From the NCBI RefSeq assembly GCF_044904675.1, contig NZ_JADIKJ010000004.1, forward strand, positions 144,247 to 208,246: a DNA stretch of 64,000 nt, written 5' to 3'. A program made the translations under genes and the position numbers. Positions 1 to 8,627 of the stretch are shown here, piece by piece. The notes below the pieces were generated by a model. It ran no database searches and was not told where the DNA came from. It was given only the letters and a program-made list of their open reading frames with translations. The DNA is from Dyella_B jejuensis. Lineage in GTDB: Bacteria > Pseudomonadota > Gammaproteobacteria > Xanthomonadales > Rhodanobacteraceae. Every line of letters starts with the position of its first letter. Position 1 is the stretch's first letter.

Positions 1-213
1 AATGTCATGGCTGCTTCACGATGGTAAGCATCCATATATAAAGTCATGCATGAAAATTTGAAAAAAATCGAGCGCCAATTTATGCGTTTTTTTAGCGTGG
101 ACTGTGGCAAAGGCTTTGCAAATAAGCTTTGGCAGGAAATGGTCGAACCTGTTCGCTGTCGGCATGTCAGTTGCGCGAAAGCTAATGCTCCGCGTACCGC
201 TTGCGAGCTTGAA

Positions 214-233
214 GCACACACACGTGTGTGTGC
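214..233. repeat. perfect 20-base palindrome
   Basis: Alternating CA/GT bases form a fully self-complementary 20-mer centred on CACGTG (221-226). It could extrude as a cruciform or adopt Z-form DNA, or be a dimeric regulator site; the sequence alone does not decide. Confidence 0.6.
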
Positions 234-280
234 ATACAAATGCGATCGCGTGTCGCCTATCTGAGGGCTGGACGGCGACG

Positions 281-302
281 GAAGCATGCATGGGCATGCT
301 TC
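281..302. repeat. 9-bp stem hairpin, 4-base loop
   Basis: GAAGCATGC (281-289) pairs perfectly with GCATGCTTC (294-302) across a 4-base loop. No T-run follows, so it is not a classical Rho-independent terminator. Confidence 0.5.
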
Positions 303-425
303 ATTTCGCCGTTACGCTTGATTGGCGCTTCGATAACGGCGCGCCATCGGAGAGGGCGTGGAGCGCCCCTATGAGATCCAAATAGGTGAACGAGCGCGCA
401 TATCATGCGCGCGACATGGCTGCGG

Positions 426-457
426 CATGCGGGTTGCTAGTCATGCGGGTTGCTAGT
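426..457. repeat. tandem 16-bp duplication at a gene end
   Basis: Two adjacent exact copies of CATGCGGGTTGCTAGT (426-441 and 442-457). The second copy contains the stop codon of the minus-strand gene that begins at 818, so the duplication also placed a spare copy of the stop region just downstream. A replication-slippage origin is likely. Confidence 0.75.
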
Positions 458-818
458 AGCGCGTGACCATTTCCATGTGCAGCAGGTCGCCGCAGATGTC
501 GCGCAGCCGCGACAGCAAGATGTGCCGGTGTGCGGCCACTTCCGCGGGCAAGCGCCCGATGCCATGCAGCTCGGCGCAACGCAATGCGGCTTGATAAGCA
601 AGTAGCGGTCCTGGTACTTCCGAGCGACGTTGCGCATCACCCTGCCACAACACGGCCACCCAGCCTTCTTCGCGTCCGCCGCCGGATTCATCGACCGGCA
701 TGTAGAGCGTGCCGTCGATCAGCGACAGTGCACAGTCATGGCCATCGGCAAACTGGAACGTATACAGCGGCATCAGTTCGGCGATGTAGTCGACGATGCG
801 TTGGCTCAATCCGTTCAT
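453..818 (-). CDS. hypothetical protein, about 121 residues
   Basis: I do not recognise a family. The predicted product is a soluble protein with a mixed hydrophobic/charged pattern and no signal peptide or membrane segment. The ATG at 816-818 is chosen because a GGAGAG sequence lies 5 bases upstream; an in-frame ATG at 837-839, giving seven more residues, has no comparable ribosome binding site. Codon use looks like that of the neighbouring housekeeping genes. The gene stands alone, convergent with nothing and divergent from the isocitrate dehydrogenase gene. The tail ends in a tandem duplication that carries the stop codon. Confidence 0.6.
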   Translation of the reverse strand: MNGLSQRIVDYIAELMPLYTFQFADGHDCALSLIDGTLYMPVDESGGGREEGWVAVLWQGDAQRRSEVPGPLLAYQAALRCAELHGIGRLPAEVAAHRHILLSRLRDICGDLLHMEMVTRY

Positions 819-1217
819 GCGGCTCTCCGTGGCGGGCATGGAAGTTCCGAATGGTAGCTGGGTTGATTCGTCGATTCAGCCGATACCGTGGTGCTTGTGC
901 GCTGTTGTGAGCCCGGTCACCTTGTCCATGACCATGCATCGGCATGAGTGATGGATGCCTCTTGGGAAAAGGCACATCGAGCGCATGCTGCGATGGACGT
1001 TTCATGGCAGGCCGGCTTTGGGAGCGCCACGCACGCTTTCCCCCATCCCCATAAACCGCGACAATAAGGAGTTCCCTGGATCCCGTCGCCATCGCAACGG
1101 TTGATTTTGGACGATCCGCCGCCAGTAGCGTAAGGCGCGTCGCGTGAGTCCGGCTTCCTGGCTTTGCGGCGTTTCCCCTTATGAATCACGCCGTTGCCAG
1201 AGAGGTTACTGAAGACC
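819..1217. other. intergenic region upstream of icd, no gene seen
   Basis: About 400 bases between the divergent hypothetical gene and icd. Open frames here have no ribosome binding sites or recognisable content. It presumably carries the promoters of both flanking genes, but I cannot pick -35/-10 elements with confidence. Confidence 0.4.
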
Positions 1218-3443
1218 ATGCCCCAGACGCCGACGATCATCTATACGCTAACGGACGAAGCGCCCTACCTCGCCACGCAGTCCCTGCTGCCGATCATCGA
1301 TGCCTACACCCGCACCGCGGGCATCAAGGTGGAGACGCGCGATATCTCGCTGGCGGGCCGCATCCTGGCGCAGTTCGCGGACACCCTGAAGGATGGCCAG
1401 AAGATCTCCGACGATCTCACCGAGCTGGGCGAGCTGGCGACCACGCCGGATGCCAACATCGTCAAGTTGCCGAACATCAGTGCATCCATGCCGCAGCTGA
1501 AAGCCGCCATCAAGGAGCTGCAGGGGCAGGGCTACGCCTTGCCGGACTATCCGGAAGAGCCCAGGGACGTCAGCGACTGGAACGTCCGCGCGCGCTACGA
1601 CAAGGTCAAGGGCAGTGCGGTCAATCCGGTGTTGCGCGAGGGCAATTCCGATCGCCGCGCACCGCCGTCGGTCAAGAGCTACGCGCGCAAGCATCCGCAC
1701 AAGATGGGTGCCTGGAGCGCGGATTCGAAGACACATGTGGCGCACATGGATGGCGGTGATTTCTACGGCAGCGAAAAGTCCGCCGTGGTCGAGCAGCCGA
1801 CCGTCGCCAGGATCGAGTGGTCCGGCAAGGACGGCGCCAGCAAGGTGCTGAAGGAAAAAACCAACCTCACCGCCGGCGAGATCATCGACGCGGCCGTGAT
1901 GAGCAAGCAAGCCCTGGCAAGTTTCGTCGACAAGCAGATCGAGGACGCCAGGCGGCAGGGCGTGCTGTTCTCGCTGCATCTGAAGGCCACCATGATGAAG
2001 GTGTCCGATCCGATCATGTTCGGCGATGTGGTCAACGAGTTCTACAAGGATGTGCTGGCCAAGCACGCCGACACGCTCAAGCGGATCGGCTTCAATCCGA
2101 ACAACGGCATCGGCGACCTGTACGCGCGCATCGGTTCGCTGCCGGCCGAGCAGCAGGCGCAAATCAAGGCGGATATCGAAGCCGAATACGCCAGGCGGCC
2201 GGCGCTGGCGATGGTCAACTCCGACAAGGGCATCACCAATCTGCATGTGCCCAGCGACGTGATCATCGACGCTTCGATGCCGGCGATGATTCGCGACTCC
2301 GGCAAGATGTGGAATGCCCAGGGCCAGCTGCAGGATACCAAGGCAGTGATCCCGGATCGCAGCTATGCCGGCGTCTACCAGGCGGTGATCGAGGACTGCA
2401 AGGCGCATGGCGCCTTCGATCCGGCCACCATGGGCAGCGTGCCCAATGTCGGCCTGATGGCGCAGGCGGCCGAAGAATATGGCTCGCACGACAAGACCTT
2501 CCATATCGAAGCCGACGGCGTGGTGCGCGTCATCGATGCCAACGGCAAGGTCTTGCTGGAGCAGAACGTGGCGGCGGGCGACATCTGGCGCATGTGTCAG
2601 ACCAAGGACGCCCCGATCCAGGATTGGGTGAAGCTGGCCGTGACCCGCGCGCGCCTCAGCAACACGCCGGCGGTGTTCTGGCTGGACAAGCATCGTGCGC
2701 ACGATGCGCAGATCATCGCCAAGGTCGAGCGTTACCTCAAAGACCATGACCTCAACGGCCTGGATATCCGCACACTCTCGCCGGTCGAGGCGACGAAGTT
2801 TTCGCTGGAGCGCATCCGCAAGGGCCAGGACACCATTTCGGTCACCGGCAACGTACTGCGCGACTACCTGACCGACCTGTTCCCGATCATGGAACTGGGC
2901 ACCAGTGCCAAGATGCTGTCCATCGTGCCGCTGATGGCCGGCGGCGGCTTGTTCGAGACCGGGGCGGGCGGTTCGGCGCCCAAGCACGTGCAGCAGTTCC
3001 TGGAAGAGAATTGCCTGCGCTGGGATTCGCTGGGCGAATTCCTCGCGCTGGCCGCCTCGCTCGAGCACCTCGCCAATCGCTACGACAACGCCGCCGCGCG
3101 CGTATTGGCGAAGACGCTGGATCAGGCCAACGGCAAGTTCCTCGACAACAACAAGTCACCCGCCCGCAAGGTCGGCGAATTGGATAACCGCGGCAGCCAT
3201 TTCTACCTGGCGCTGTACTGGGCGCAGGCCCTGGCCGGGCAGGACGACGATGCGGCCTTGAAAGCGAAGTTTGCGCCGCTGGCCAAAACCCTTACCGAAA
3301 ACGAAGCGAAGATCGTCGGCGAGCTCAACGGCGCGCAGGGCAAGCCGAACGATATCCACGGTTACTACCATCCGGATATCAAGCGGGTAAGCGAAGCAAT
3401 GCGGCCGAGCCGGACGTTCAACGAGGCATTGGCAACCTTGTAA
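1218..3443 (+). CDS. icd: NADP-dependent isocitrate dehydrogenase, monomeric type
   Basis: Converts isocitrate to 2-oxoglutarate and CO2 with NADP in the cytosolic TCA cycle. At 741 residues it has the length of the monomeric IDH family (about 740), not the roughly 415 of the dimeric enzyme. Family landmarks include the N-terminal IIYTLTDEAPYLATQSLLPI, NPNNGIGDLYARI near the middle, WLDKHRAHDAQIIAKVE, and the C-terminal GGGLFETGAGGSAPKHVQQF, with SLGEFLALAASLEHL after it. The ATG at 1218 fits the family's N-terminus; an upstream in-frame TTG at 1194 would add eight residues with no family support. The gene is monocistronic, with a perfect hairpin 80 bases downstream. Confidence 0.96.
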   Translation: MPQTPTIIYTLTDEAPYLATQSLLPIIDAYTRTAGIKVETRDISLAGRILAQFADTLKDGQKISDDLTELGELATTPDANIVKLPNISASMPQLKAAIKELQGQGYALPDYPEEPRDVSDWNVRARYDKVKGSAVNPVLREGNSDRRAPPSVKSYARKHPHKMGAWSADSKTHVAHMDGGDFYGSEKSAVVEQPTVARIEWSGKDGASKVLKEKTNLTAGEIIDAAVMSKQALASFVDKQIEDARRQGVLFSLHLKATMMKVSDPIMFGDVVNEFYKDVLAKHADTLKRIGFNPNNGIGDLYARIGSLPAEQQAQIKADIEAEYARRPALAMVNSDKGITNLHVPSDVIIDASMPAMIRDSGKMWNAQGQLQDTKAVIPDRSYAGVYQAVIEDCKAHGAFDPATMGSVPNVGLMAQAAEEYGSHDKTFHIEADGVVRVIDANGKVLLEQNVAAGDIWRMCQTKDAPIQDWVKLAVTRARLSNTPAVFWLDKHRAHDAQIIAKVERYLKDHDLNGLDIRTLSPVEATKFSLERIRKGQDTISVTGNVLRDYLTDLFPIMELGTSAKMLSIVPLMAGGGLFETGAGGSAPKHVQQFLEENCLRWDSLGEFLALAASLEHLANRYDNAAARVLAKTLDQANGKFLDNNKSPARKVGELDNRGSHFYLALYWAQALAGQDDDAALKAKFAPLAKTLTENEAKIVGELNGAQGKPNDIHGYYHPDIKRVSEAMRPSRTFNEALATL

Positions 3444-3523
3444 ATATGCAAGGCGGCGCGACAAAACGCGGAGCCTGGCGGTCTGGATGCCAGGCCGTCG
3501 GTGATGAAGGTCCGATCCGTACC

Positions 3524-3564
3524 GGCCACGGGTTCCCTGGATCAAATCCAGGGAACCCGTGGCC
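3524..3564. repeat. perfect 18-bp stem-loop downstream of icd
   Basis: Bases 3524-3541 are exactly complementary to 3547-3564 around a 5-base TCAAA loop. The stem is GC-rich and has no T-run, so it may stabilise the icd mRNA 3' end, terminate weakly, or be a dispersed REP-like palindrome. It lies between convergent genes (icd and the catalase-like gene). The rest of 3444-3690 shows nothing else. Confidence 0.75.
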
Positions 3565-3690
3565 GCCCATGTCACCGCAATCTGCGTCCGGCACCGCGAG
3601 TCGCCTGCTACAGGCTATTGCTGACAGGCATGGCTTGAGGCTTGGGCGCAATCTTCGGCAATGACTGCGATATCTCTCTCTTGATACGGC

Positions 3691-4815
3691 TTACAGGCCA
3701 TCATCGAGGTGTTGCGTTTCACCGGCTTCGGAAAGACGGCGGTCATGCAGGGGACAGCCGGCTTTTTCAGAACGAAAGCGTTGCGAGGCGGCATAGGCGG
3801 ACTTGCGTAAACGCATCAAGTCGCCCAGCGGCCGATGCTCTTCAATGCCCTGCCATGGACTGAATCCCATGCCATCGTCCACCCACTTGGCTTTTTCGGC
3901 GCTCCAGCCGACCTGGCGTGGCGCAATCAGCCTCGCCACGGTGCGGAACGGACTTTGGCTTTCATCCCATGGCACCGACGCATCTTCGATGGGCATGTCT
4001 TTCAGGTTCGTAGACAATTGAACGCGAAGCTCCCATATCGCAGTGTTCTGGGCAAAGTAACGATTGACGGCTTCACGCAACGCATCGGGGTTGCCGAGAT
4101 CGATGGGTTCATCCTTGAGCGCGCTCAACGGCTGGTTCACCGGTACCAACTGCAACTTCGCCACATAGTCGCCATAACGGATCGGCAGCTGCGTAAAGAA
4201 CGTCTCCCCCAAGATATGGGTAGCCGGGTGTCCACCCAGGCTTTTTATCGTTGCGCTTTCGCCATCGAGGGCCTCGATCGCCCGTTCCGCGCCTCGCAAA
4301 ACGGTTGAGAGCGCCTGCTTGGTGCGCGGTGCGCGATCGGTCGTGGACGCCAGCAGTTTCAGGCTGCGTAAAAAGGTTCTGGCGTTGGGCGTATGAAACT
4401 GGGGGCCGTCCACCAGGATGAAATCCTGGCAGCTGCGGTCTTCACTGCCTTCAAGGCGTTCCCCCGGTACATCCAATACTTTGATTGCCATGCCCCGCGG
4501 CGTGGAGACCCGGTCCGAAAGCAGGTCGCCGGGTGATGTGGATAATCTGGCGACCACCTCGTAAGTCGCAGGCACCGCGAACAATCCCTGCGCCAGTTCA
4601 GGCGCAAGGTTGGGCAGTACTTCAAGCTTGGCGCTCAGGATGCCATGGCTTTTGGCGTGCACGCTGCGCAGCGGCTGATGATCATCTTCCCAAGTCTTCC
4701 GTGAAATGCTGAGGAGTACCTCGTTCAGTTCGCCGGCCAGCTCGAACTCTTCGGGTTGCGGTGCCGCCATATGGGGTTCATAGGTCGTATAGATGCGAAT
4801 GGACGTGCTTCCCAT
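3691..4815 (-). CDS. catalase-family (SrpA-like) haem protein
   Basis: A small catalase-superfamily protein of 374 residues, against about 480 or more for classical catalases. Visible landmarks are VHAKSHG near residue 50, where the histidine matches the distal haem His of the RxxHAKG motif, then TPRGMAIKVLDVPGE, matching the PRGFAVKFY region. A C-terminal SAYAASQRFR matches the YxDTQxxR proximal tyrosine motif. Both key haem residues are therefore present. Such small members are often annotated catalase-like or organic-hydroperoxide-related, and real catalase activity is uncertain. The ATG at 4813-4815 is preferred to an upstream TTG because GGAG lies 6 bases before it. It is divergent from the hydrolase that begins at 5096. 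Confidence 0.8.
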   Translation of the reverse strand: MGSTSIRIYTTYEPHMAAPQPEEFELAGELNEVLLSISRKTWEDDHQPLRSVHAKSHGILSAKLEVLPNLAPELAQGLFAVPATYEVVARLSTSPGDLLSDRVSTPRGMAIKVLDVPGERLEGSEDRSCQDFILVDGPQFHTPNARTFLRSLKLLASTTDRAPRTKQALSTVLRGAERAIEALDGESATIKSLGGHPATHILGETFFTQLPIRYGDYVAKLQLVPVNQPLSALKDEPIDLGNPDALREAVNRYFAQNTAIWELRVQLSTNLKDMPIEDASVPWDESQSPFRTVARLIAPRQVGWSAEKAKWVDDGMGFSPWQGIEEHRPLGDLMRLRKSAYAASQRFRSEKAGCPLHDRRLSEAGETQHLDDGL

Positions 4816-5095
4816 CTCGAACTCCAAGGTGGATCGGCAAGGCTATTGAGCGACAACACACGCCGTCGAGCTAAGCGGCGTGCTTCTGCCGGGCGTTTCA
4901 TGAGAGGTAAGAGAGAGCATTCCCAGAATTGCGTGCTTCCCGTCAAACGATTGCGAAGGTGCTGGAATAAAAACGTGTTATCCGAACTCGCTACTCGTTT
5001 CGACAGCGATTCTTCGCGCGACCTTGGCACTGGATTCACGTGCTATTGCTGCGCAAAGACGTATTGAGTACTACGCTGTTCCAGGGCTCCTTTTT

Positions 5096-5929
5096 ATGAA
5101 AATGTGTGAAGTCGGTAAAGAATCTGACGGTCAATCAGTCAAGCTGTATTTCGAAGACGTGGGGCATGGCCGCCCGGTGGTGCTCATCCATGGGTGGCCG
5201 GTTTCCCAGGCCATGTGGGAGCACCAGATCTTTGCACTTGCCTCAGCGGGATGTCGCGTCATCAGCTACGACCGGCGTGGTTTCGGACGCTCGTCCAAGC
5301 CATGGACTGGCTATCACTACGACACCTTCGCGGACGATCTCAAGGCATTGCTGGATCATCTCGACCTTCAGGATGTCACCTTGGTGGGGTTTTCCATGGG
5401 CGGCGGCGAAGTTGCGCGCTATATGGCCCGTCATCATGGCAACCGGGTCAGCCAGGTTGCCTTCGTCAGCGCGGTGACGCCCTGCTTGCTTAAAAGCAAA
5501 GAGAACCCGGAAGGCGTGGACAAAGATGTCTTCGATGACATGAAAGCCAACATTTGCAAGGATCGCCCCGCCTTTCTCCAGGACTTTGGCAAAAAGTTCT
5601 TCGGTGTAAGCGCCATCCATCACCCGGTAAGCCAGGCTACCTTGGAGTGGCAGCAATTCCTGGCGCTACCCGCTTCGCTGAAAGCAACGCTCGATTGCGT
5701 GGATGCATTTGGAATGACGGACTTTCGCAAAGATCTCTCCAGCATCCAGGTTCCGACGCTGGTTATCCACGGTACCGACGACAAGATCGTACCCAGCGAG
5801 GCCTCGGGCCGGCTGACCGCGAAAATGGTCCAGGGCGCCGCTTTTAGAGAATACGATGGCGCCCCGCACGGTCTATTCATCACTCACAAAGACCAGCTCA
5901 ACGCCGATCTGATCAGCTTTGTCAGGTAA
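5096..5929 (+). CDS. alpha/beta hydrolase, non-haem haloperoxidase type
   Basis: Cytosolic alpha/beta-fold hydrolase of 277 residues, close to the cofactor-free haloperoxidase/esterase family. The sequence shows HGWP (oxyanion region), YDRRGFGRSS, the nucleophile elbow GFSMGG, the acid in HGTDDKIVP and the catalytic histidine in GAPHGL. The real substrate is unknown; the haloperoxidase label reflects family membership, and the enzyme may be an ester hydrolase or perhydrolase. The ATG at 5096 gives the family N-terminus after a few extra residues; an in-frame ATG at 5024 would add 24 residues without homology. It is divergent from the catalase-like gene, so both may respond to peroxide stress (inference). 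Confidence 0.88.
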   Translation: MKMCEVGKESDGQSVKLYFEDVGHGRPVVLIHGWPVSQAMWEHQIFALASAGCRVISYDRRGFGRSSKPWTGYHYDTFADDLKALLDHLDLQDVTLVGFSMGGGEVARYMARHHGNRVSQVAFVSAVTPCLLKSKENPEGVDKDVFDDMKANICKDRPAFLQDFGKKFFGVSAIHHPVSQATLEWQQFLALPASLKATLDCVDAFGMTDFRKDLSSIQVPTLVIHGTDDKIVPSEASGRLTAKMVQGAAFREYDGAPHGLFITHKDQLNADLISFVR

Positions 5930-6011
5930 AGCCACGAAAGCGTTGTGAATGAGGCATATCGTTGGCTTGGCGATCGTGGCTGGCTTTCGTTGACGAATAT
6001 TTTCCGCGCCT

Positions 6012-6033
6012 GGCAGCGCAGATCGGCGCTGCC
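6012..6033 (+). terminator. likely Rho-independent terminator after the hydrolase
   Basis: GGCAGCGC (6012-6019) pairs with GCGCTGCC (6026-6033) over a 6-base loop, followed by a T-rich tail. It lies about 80 bases after the hydrolase stop. The remainder of the 301-base gap 5930-6230 holds no other gene I can support. Confidence 0.55.
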
Positions 6034-6230
6034 GACCTTTCTTCCTCGCCTCTCAAAGCCGGGTGCATCCGCATACATCCCCGCCTGCGCCGACGGCCTG
6101 CGCCCGCGAGCCGACAGCCACGGTGATGCGCGGCACTTGATCGGAGCATCCAGGACAGGCGCATCCTTGGATATCGTTAGAATCCGCGGGCAGGCGATCG
6201 ACGCCTGCCTGCGATGCGGGAGAACGATAC

Positions 6231-7268
6231 GTGCGCATTTTCGTGATCATTGGGTGGCTGGGTGCCTTTCTCGCGTTGCCCGCGTGGCCGCAATCGGCGC
6301 CTGCGGCAGCTGGCACTGCGTCTTCTGTGGCGAGCGTCGACGCGCCTTTGCTGTCGGCAGTCACGGTGACCGGCGTGCAGCCTGGGCCGGGGTTGTGGAA
6401 GGTGAGCAAGGGCGATCACGTGATGTGGGTGCTTGGCACGCTTTCGCCGCTGCCCAGGCATATGGAGTGGCGATCGTCGGAAGTAGAGCAGGCGGTTGCG
6501 CAATCGCAGGAATTGCTGGAACAGCCCACTGCCGAATTGAAAGTGGATGCCGGATTCTTCAGCAAGCTTGCGCTGCTGCCTTCCGTGTACGGCGCGCGCA
6601 AGAATCCCGATGGCGCCAGCCTGCAACAGATTCTGCCGCCGCCGATGTACGCGCGCTGGGAAGTGCTCAAGCGGCAATATTTCGGCGATGATCGCGGCAT
6701 CGAGTACTGGCGGCCGATCCTGGTCGCGTTGAAGCTCTACCAGAAGGCGCTGGCCAAGGCGGGCCTCACCAACGCCAGCGACGTCAACAAGGCGGTGCTC
6801 AGGATGGCCGGCCGCCACGGCGTGAAGCGCGTGCCGGTCAAGTATCAATGGGTGATCGAGCATCCACGCGACGCGCTGGATACCATCAAGCAGACCAACC
6901 TGCATGACATAAGCTGCTTCAACCAGACGCTGGATACCGTGCAGAACGACATGGGCGCGTTGGCCGAACGCGCAAACGCATGGTCGACCGGCGATATCCA
7001 GGCGCTGCGTCGCTTCGCGCTCGGCAATCGGCATGAATCCTGCGTGATCGCGGTGGTCAACGCGGATTTTGCGCAGCAGTTGGGGCTGCATGACCTGCCC
7101 GGGCGCATCGGGGCGGCGTGGCTGGCTGCGGCGCAGGCGGCCTTGGCGCGCAATACGCAGACTTTTGCAGTATTGCCGATGGACCAGGTGCTAGCGCCGG
7201 ACGGCTTGCTGCCGCAATTGAAGGCCCGCGGGTACACGGTGCAGGCACCGGACGAGATGGATCAGTGA
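6231..7268 (+). CDS. TraB/GumN family protein, exported
   Basis: A 345-residue TraB/PrgY/GumN-family protein. It starts with a signal peptide (hydrophobic stretch ending PAWPQSA), then the family's N-terminal LWKVSKGDHVMWVLGT and SPLPRHMEW, and a C-terminal region with FAVLPMDQVL and LPQLKARGYTV. The family has a metal-dependent erythromycin-esterase-like fold; GumN lies near xanthan genes in Xanthomonas, but its function is unsettled. The start is GTG at 6231 with GGGAGA seven bases upstream. No gum genes are adjacent here, so a role in exopolysaccharide cannot be inferred from context. Expected location is the periplasm. Confidence 0.85.
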   Translation: MRIFVIIGWLGAFLALPAWPQSAPAAAGTASSVASVDAPLLSAVTVTGVQPGPGLWKVSKGDHVMWVLGTLSPLPRHMEWRSSEVEQAVAQSQELLEQPTAELKVDAGFFSKLALLPSVYGARKNPDGASLQQILPPPMYARWEVLKRQYFGDDRGIEYWRPILVALKLYQKALAKAGLTNASDVNKAVLRMAGRHGVKRVPVKYQWVIEHPRDALDTIKQTNLHDISCFNQTLDTVQNDMGALAERANAWSTGDIQALRRFALGNRHESCVIAVVNADFAQQLGLHDLPGRIGAAWLAAAQAALARNTQTFAVLPMDQVLAPDGLLPQLKARGYTVQAPDEMDQ

Positions 7269-7273
7269 TGCGG

Positions 7274-7299
7274 CCAGGGCCGAGCCCGCTCGGCCCTGG
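7274..7299. terminator. bidirectional hairpin between convergent genes
   Basis: An 11-base stem (7274-7284 with 7289-7299) over a CCCG loop sits between the stops of the GumN gene and the aldo/keto reductase. There is no T-run, so its termination activity is inferred from position. Confidence 0.55.
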
Positions 7300-7321
7300 A
7301 TCGACGCGCGGGACTTATCAG

Positions 7322-8272
7322 TTACAAGCCTGCGCTGGCATCATCCAGCGCGGTCATCTCATCCGGCTGCAGTGACAGCTTGGTTGCGCCGAGCAATTCA
7401 TGCAGCTGTTCCACGCTGGTGGCGCTGGCGATCGGCGCGGTGATACCGGGGCGGGCGATCAGCCAAGCCAGCGCGACCTGCGGCGGAGTCGCCTGGTGAG
7501 CGGCGGCGATTTCATCCAGCGCGGCGAGCACTTTCAGGCCCTGCGGATGCAGATATTTCTTCACTGCGCCGCCGCGCGCGCTGCTCTTGGCGAGATCTGC
7601 ATCGCTGCGGTATTTGCCGCTGAGGAAACCGCTGGCGAGCGCGTAGTAATTGATGACGCCGATATGCTCCTTGCGTACCAGCGGCTCCAGTTCCTGTTCG
7701 TAACCGCGGCGGCTGACCAGGTTGTATTCCGGCTGCAGGCTTTCGTAGCGCGGCAGATTATGTTCCCGCGATGCCTGCAGTGCCTCGGCGAAACGATCGG
7801 CGCCGTAGTTGGAGGCGCCGATCGCGCGTACCTTGCCTTGCTCGATCAGCGTCCCGAAGGCTCCGAGCGTCTCGCTCAGCGGCACGCTCGCGTCGTCTTC
7901 GTGCGCCTGGTACAGGTCGATGCGATCGGTCTGCAGGCGCTTGAGCGAACTTTCCGCCGCCTGGCGGATATTCAACGGCGACAGGCCGCGGTGTTCGGTC
8001 CACTTTGCCACCTTGGTGGCGATCAGCACCCGGTCGCGCTTGCCGCTGCGCTTGAGCCATTTGCCGATGATGGTTTCCGATTCGCCGCCGCGATTGCCCG
8101 GCACCCACGCCGAATAGACGTCCGCGGTATCGATCAGGTTGAAGCCGGCATCGACGAAGGCATCGAGCAGCTCGAACGAGCGTTGCTCATCCACGCTCCA
8201 GCCGAACACGTTGCCGCCGAAGGCGAGCGGTGCGATGGAAAGACCGGAGCGGCCCAGTTGGCGCAATTGCAT
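7322..8272 (-). CDS. aldo/keto reductase
   Basis: NADPH-dependent carbonyl reductase of the aldo/keto reductase superfamily, 316 residues, cytosolic TIM barrel. The catalytic tetrad is visible: Asp and Tyr in IDTADVYS near residues 48-53, Lys in IATKVAKW, and His in LYQAHEDD. The C-terminal cofactor region includes ITAPIASATSVEQLHELL, the usual NADP-binding helix. It is closest in pattern to the YajO/Tas-like bacterial AKRs; the substrate is not predictable. A small minus-strand ORF and a divergent LysR-type regulator lie upstream, so regulation by that LysR protein is plausible. Confidence 0.93.
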   Translation of the reverse strand: MQLRQLGRSGLSIAPLAFGGNVFGWSVDEQRSFELLDAFVDAGFNLIDTADVYSAWVPGNRGGESETIIGKWLKRSGKRDRVLIATKVAKWTEHRGLSPLNIRQAAESSLKRLQTDRIDLYQAHEDDASVPLSETLGAFGTLIEQGKVRAIGASNYGADRFAEALQASREHNLPRYESLQPEYNLVSRRGYEQELEPLVRKEHIGVINYYALASGFLSGKYRSDADLAKSSARGGAVKKYLHPQGLKVLAALDEIAAAHQATPPQVALAWLIARPGITAPIASATSVEQLHELLGATKLSLQPDEMTALDDASAGL

Positions 8273-8389
8273 AGGAAGTTCCTCGGGCAGGTTGGACGAT
8301 AGCGTCGAACATCGACGGACAATCTTCCCGAGGTGGGTGTGGGTGCGCCGTAATCAAGCGCACCGGACGGTCTCGCGTGGCGTGCCGCC

Positions 8390-8527
8390 TCACAGTGGCA
8401 ACTCCGCCACATCGACATCGATCTGCGGCGGCTCGCAAGCGCAGGTGGGCGCGTCCGGTCGCCACGCCAGCGTGGCCGGGGTGGCGTGGCCGTGCAGGAA
8501 CAGCAGGTCGATCCATGGCGAGCGCAT
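8390..8527 (-). CDS. possible small protein, 45 residues
   Basis: A short frame starting at an ATG with GAGG about 7 bases upstream. It encodes a soluble peptide beginning MRSPWIDLLFLHGHATPA and ending in an acidic tail with two cysteines. The DLLFLHGH segment resembles small uncharacterised proteins I associate with Xanthomonadales genomes, but this is recollection and not a search. It is too short to be sure of from sequence alone and could be non-coding. It lies between the aldo/keto reductase and the divergent LysR gene, in the orientation of the reductase. Confidence 0.4.
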   Translation of the reverse strand: MRSPWIDLLFLHGHATPATLAWRPDAPTCACEPPQIDVDVAELPL

Positions 8528-8627
8528 GGCGAATCCTCGTCGCGTGGCTTGGGTATGCGCAAGGTAATGGCGTGCCCTGACAGGAAAAAGCGATATATTC
8601 GCAAGCCAGAATTGAGGGATATTCAAG

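Larger units (their letters stand above)
1..452. other. left-edge stretch with no supported gene
   Basis: The first 450 bases hold short open frames on both strands, but none has a convincing ribosome binding site, recognisable domain or typical codon use. The first 120 bases are clearly more AT-rich than the rest of the window. The stretch does contain a perfect palindrome, a hairpin and a tandem duplication, listed separately. Confidence 0.5.

Noticed and set aside
46..264. Small plus-strand frame at the left edge
   Set aside because: No ribosome binding site and no recognisable content; it covers the palindrome at 214-233.
1248..3068. Long minus-strand open frame (606 codons) opposite icd
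   Set aside because: It is the antisense shadow of a well-supported gene in high-GC DNA, with no family motif or ribosome binding site.
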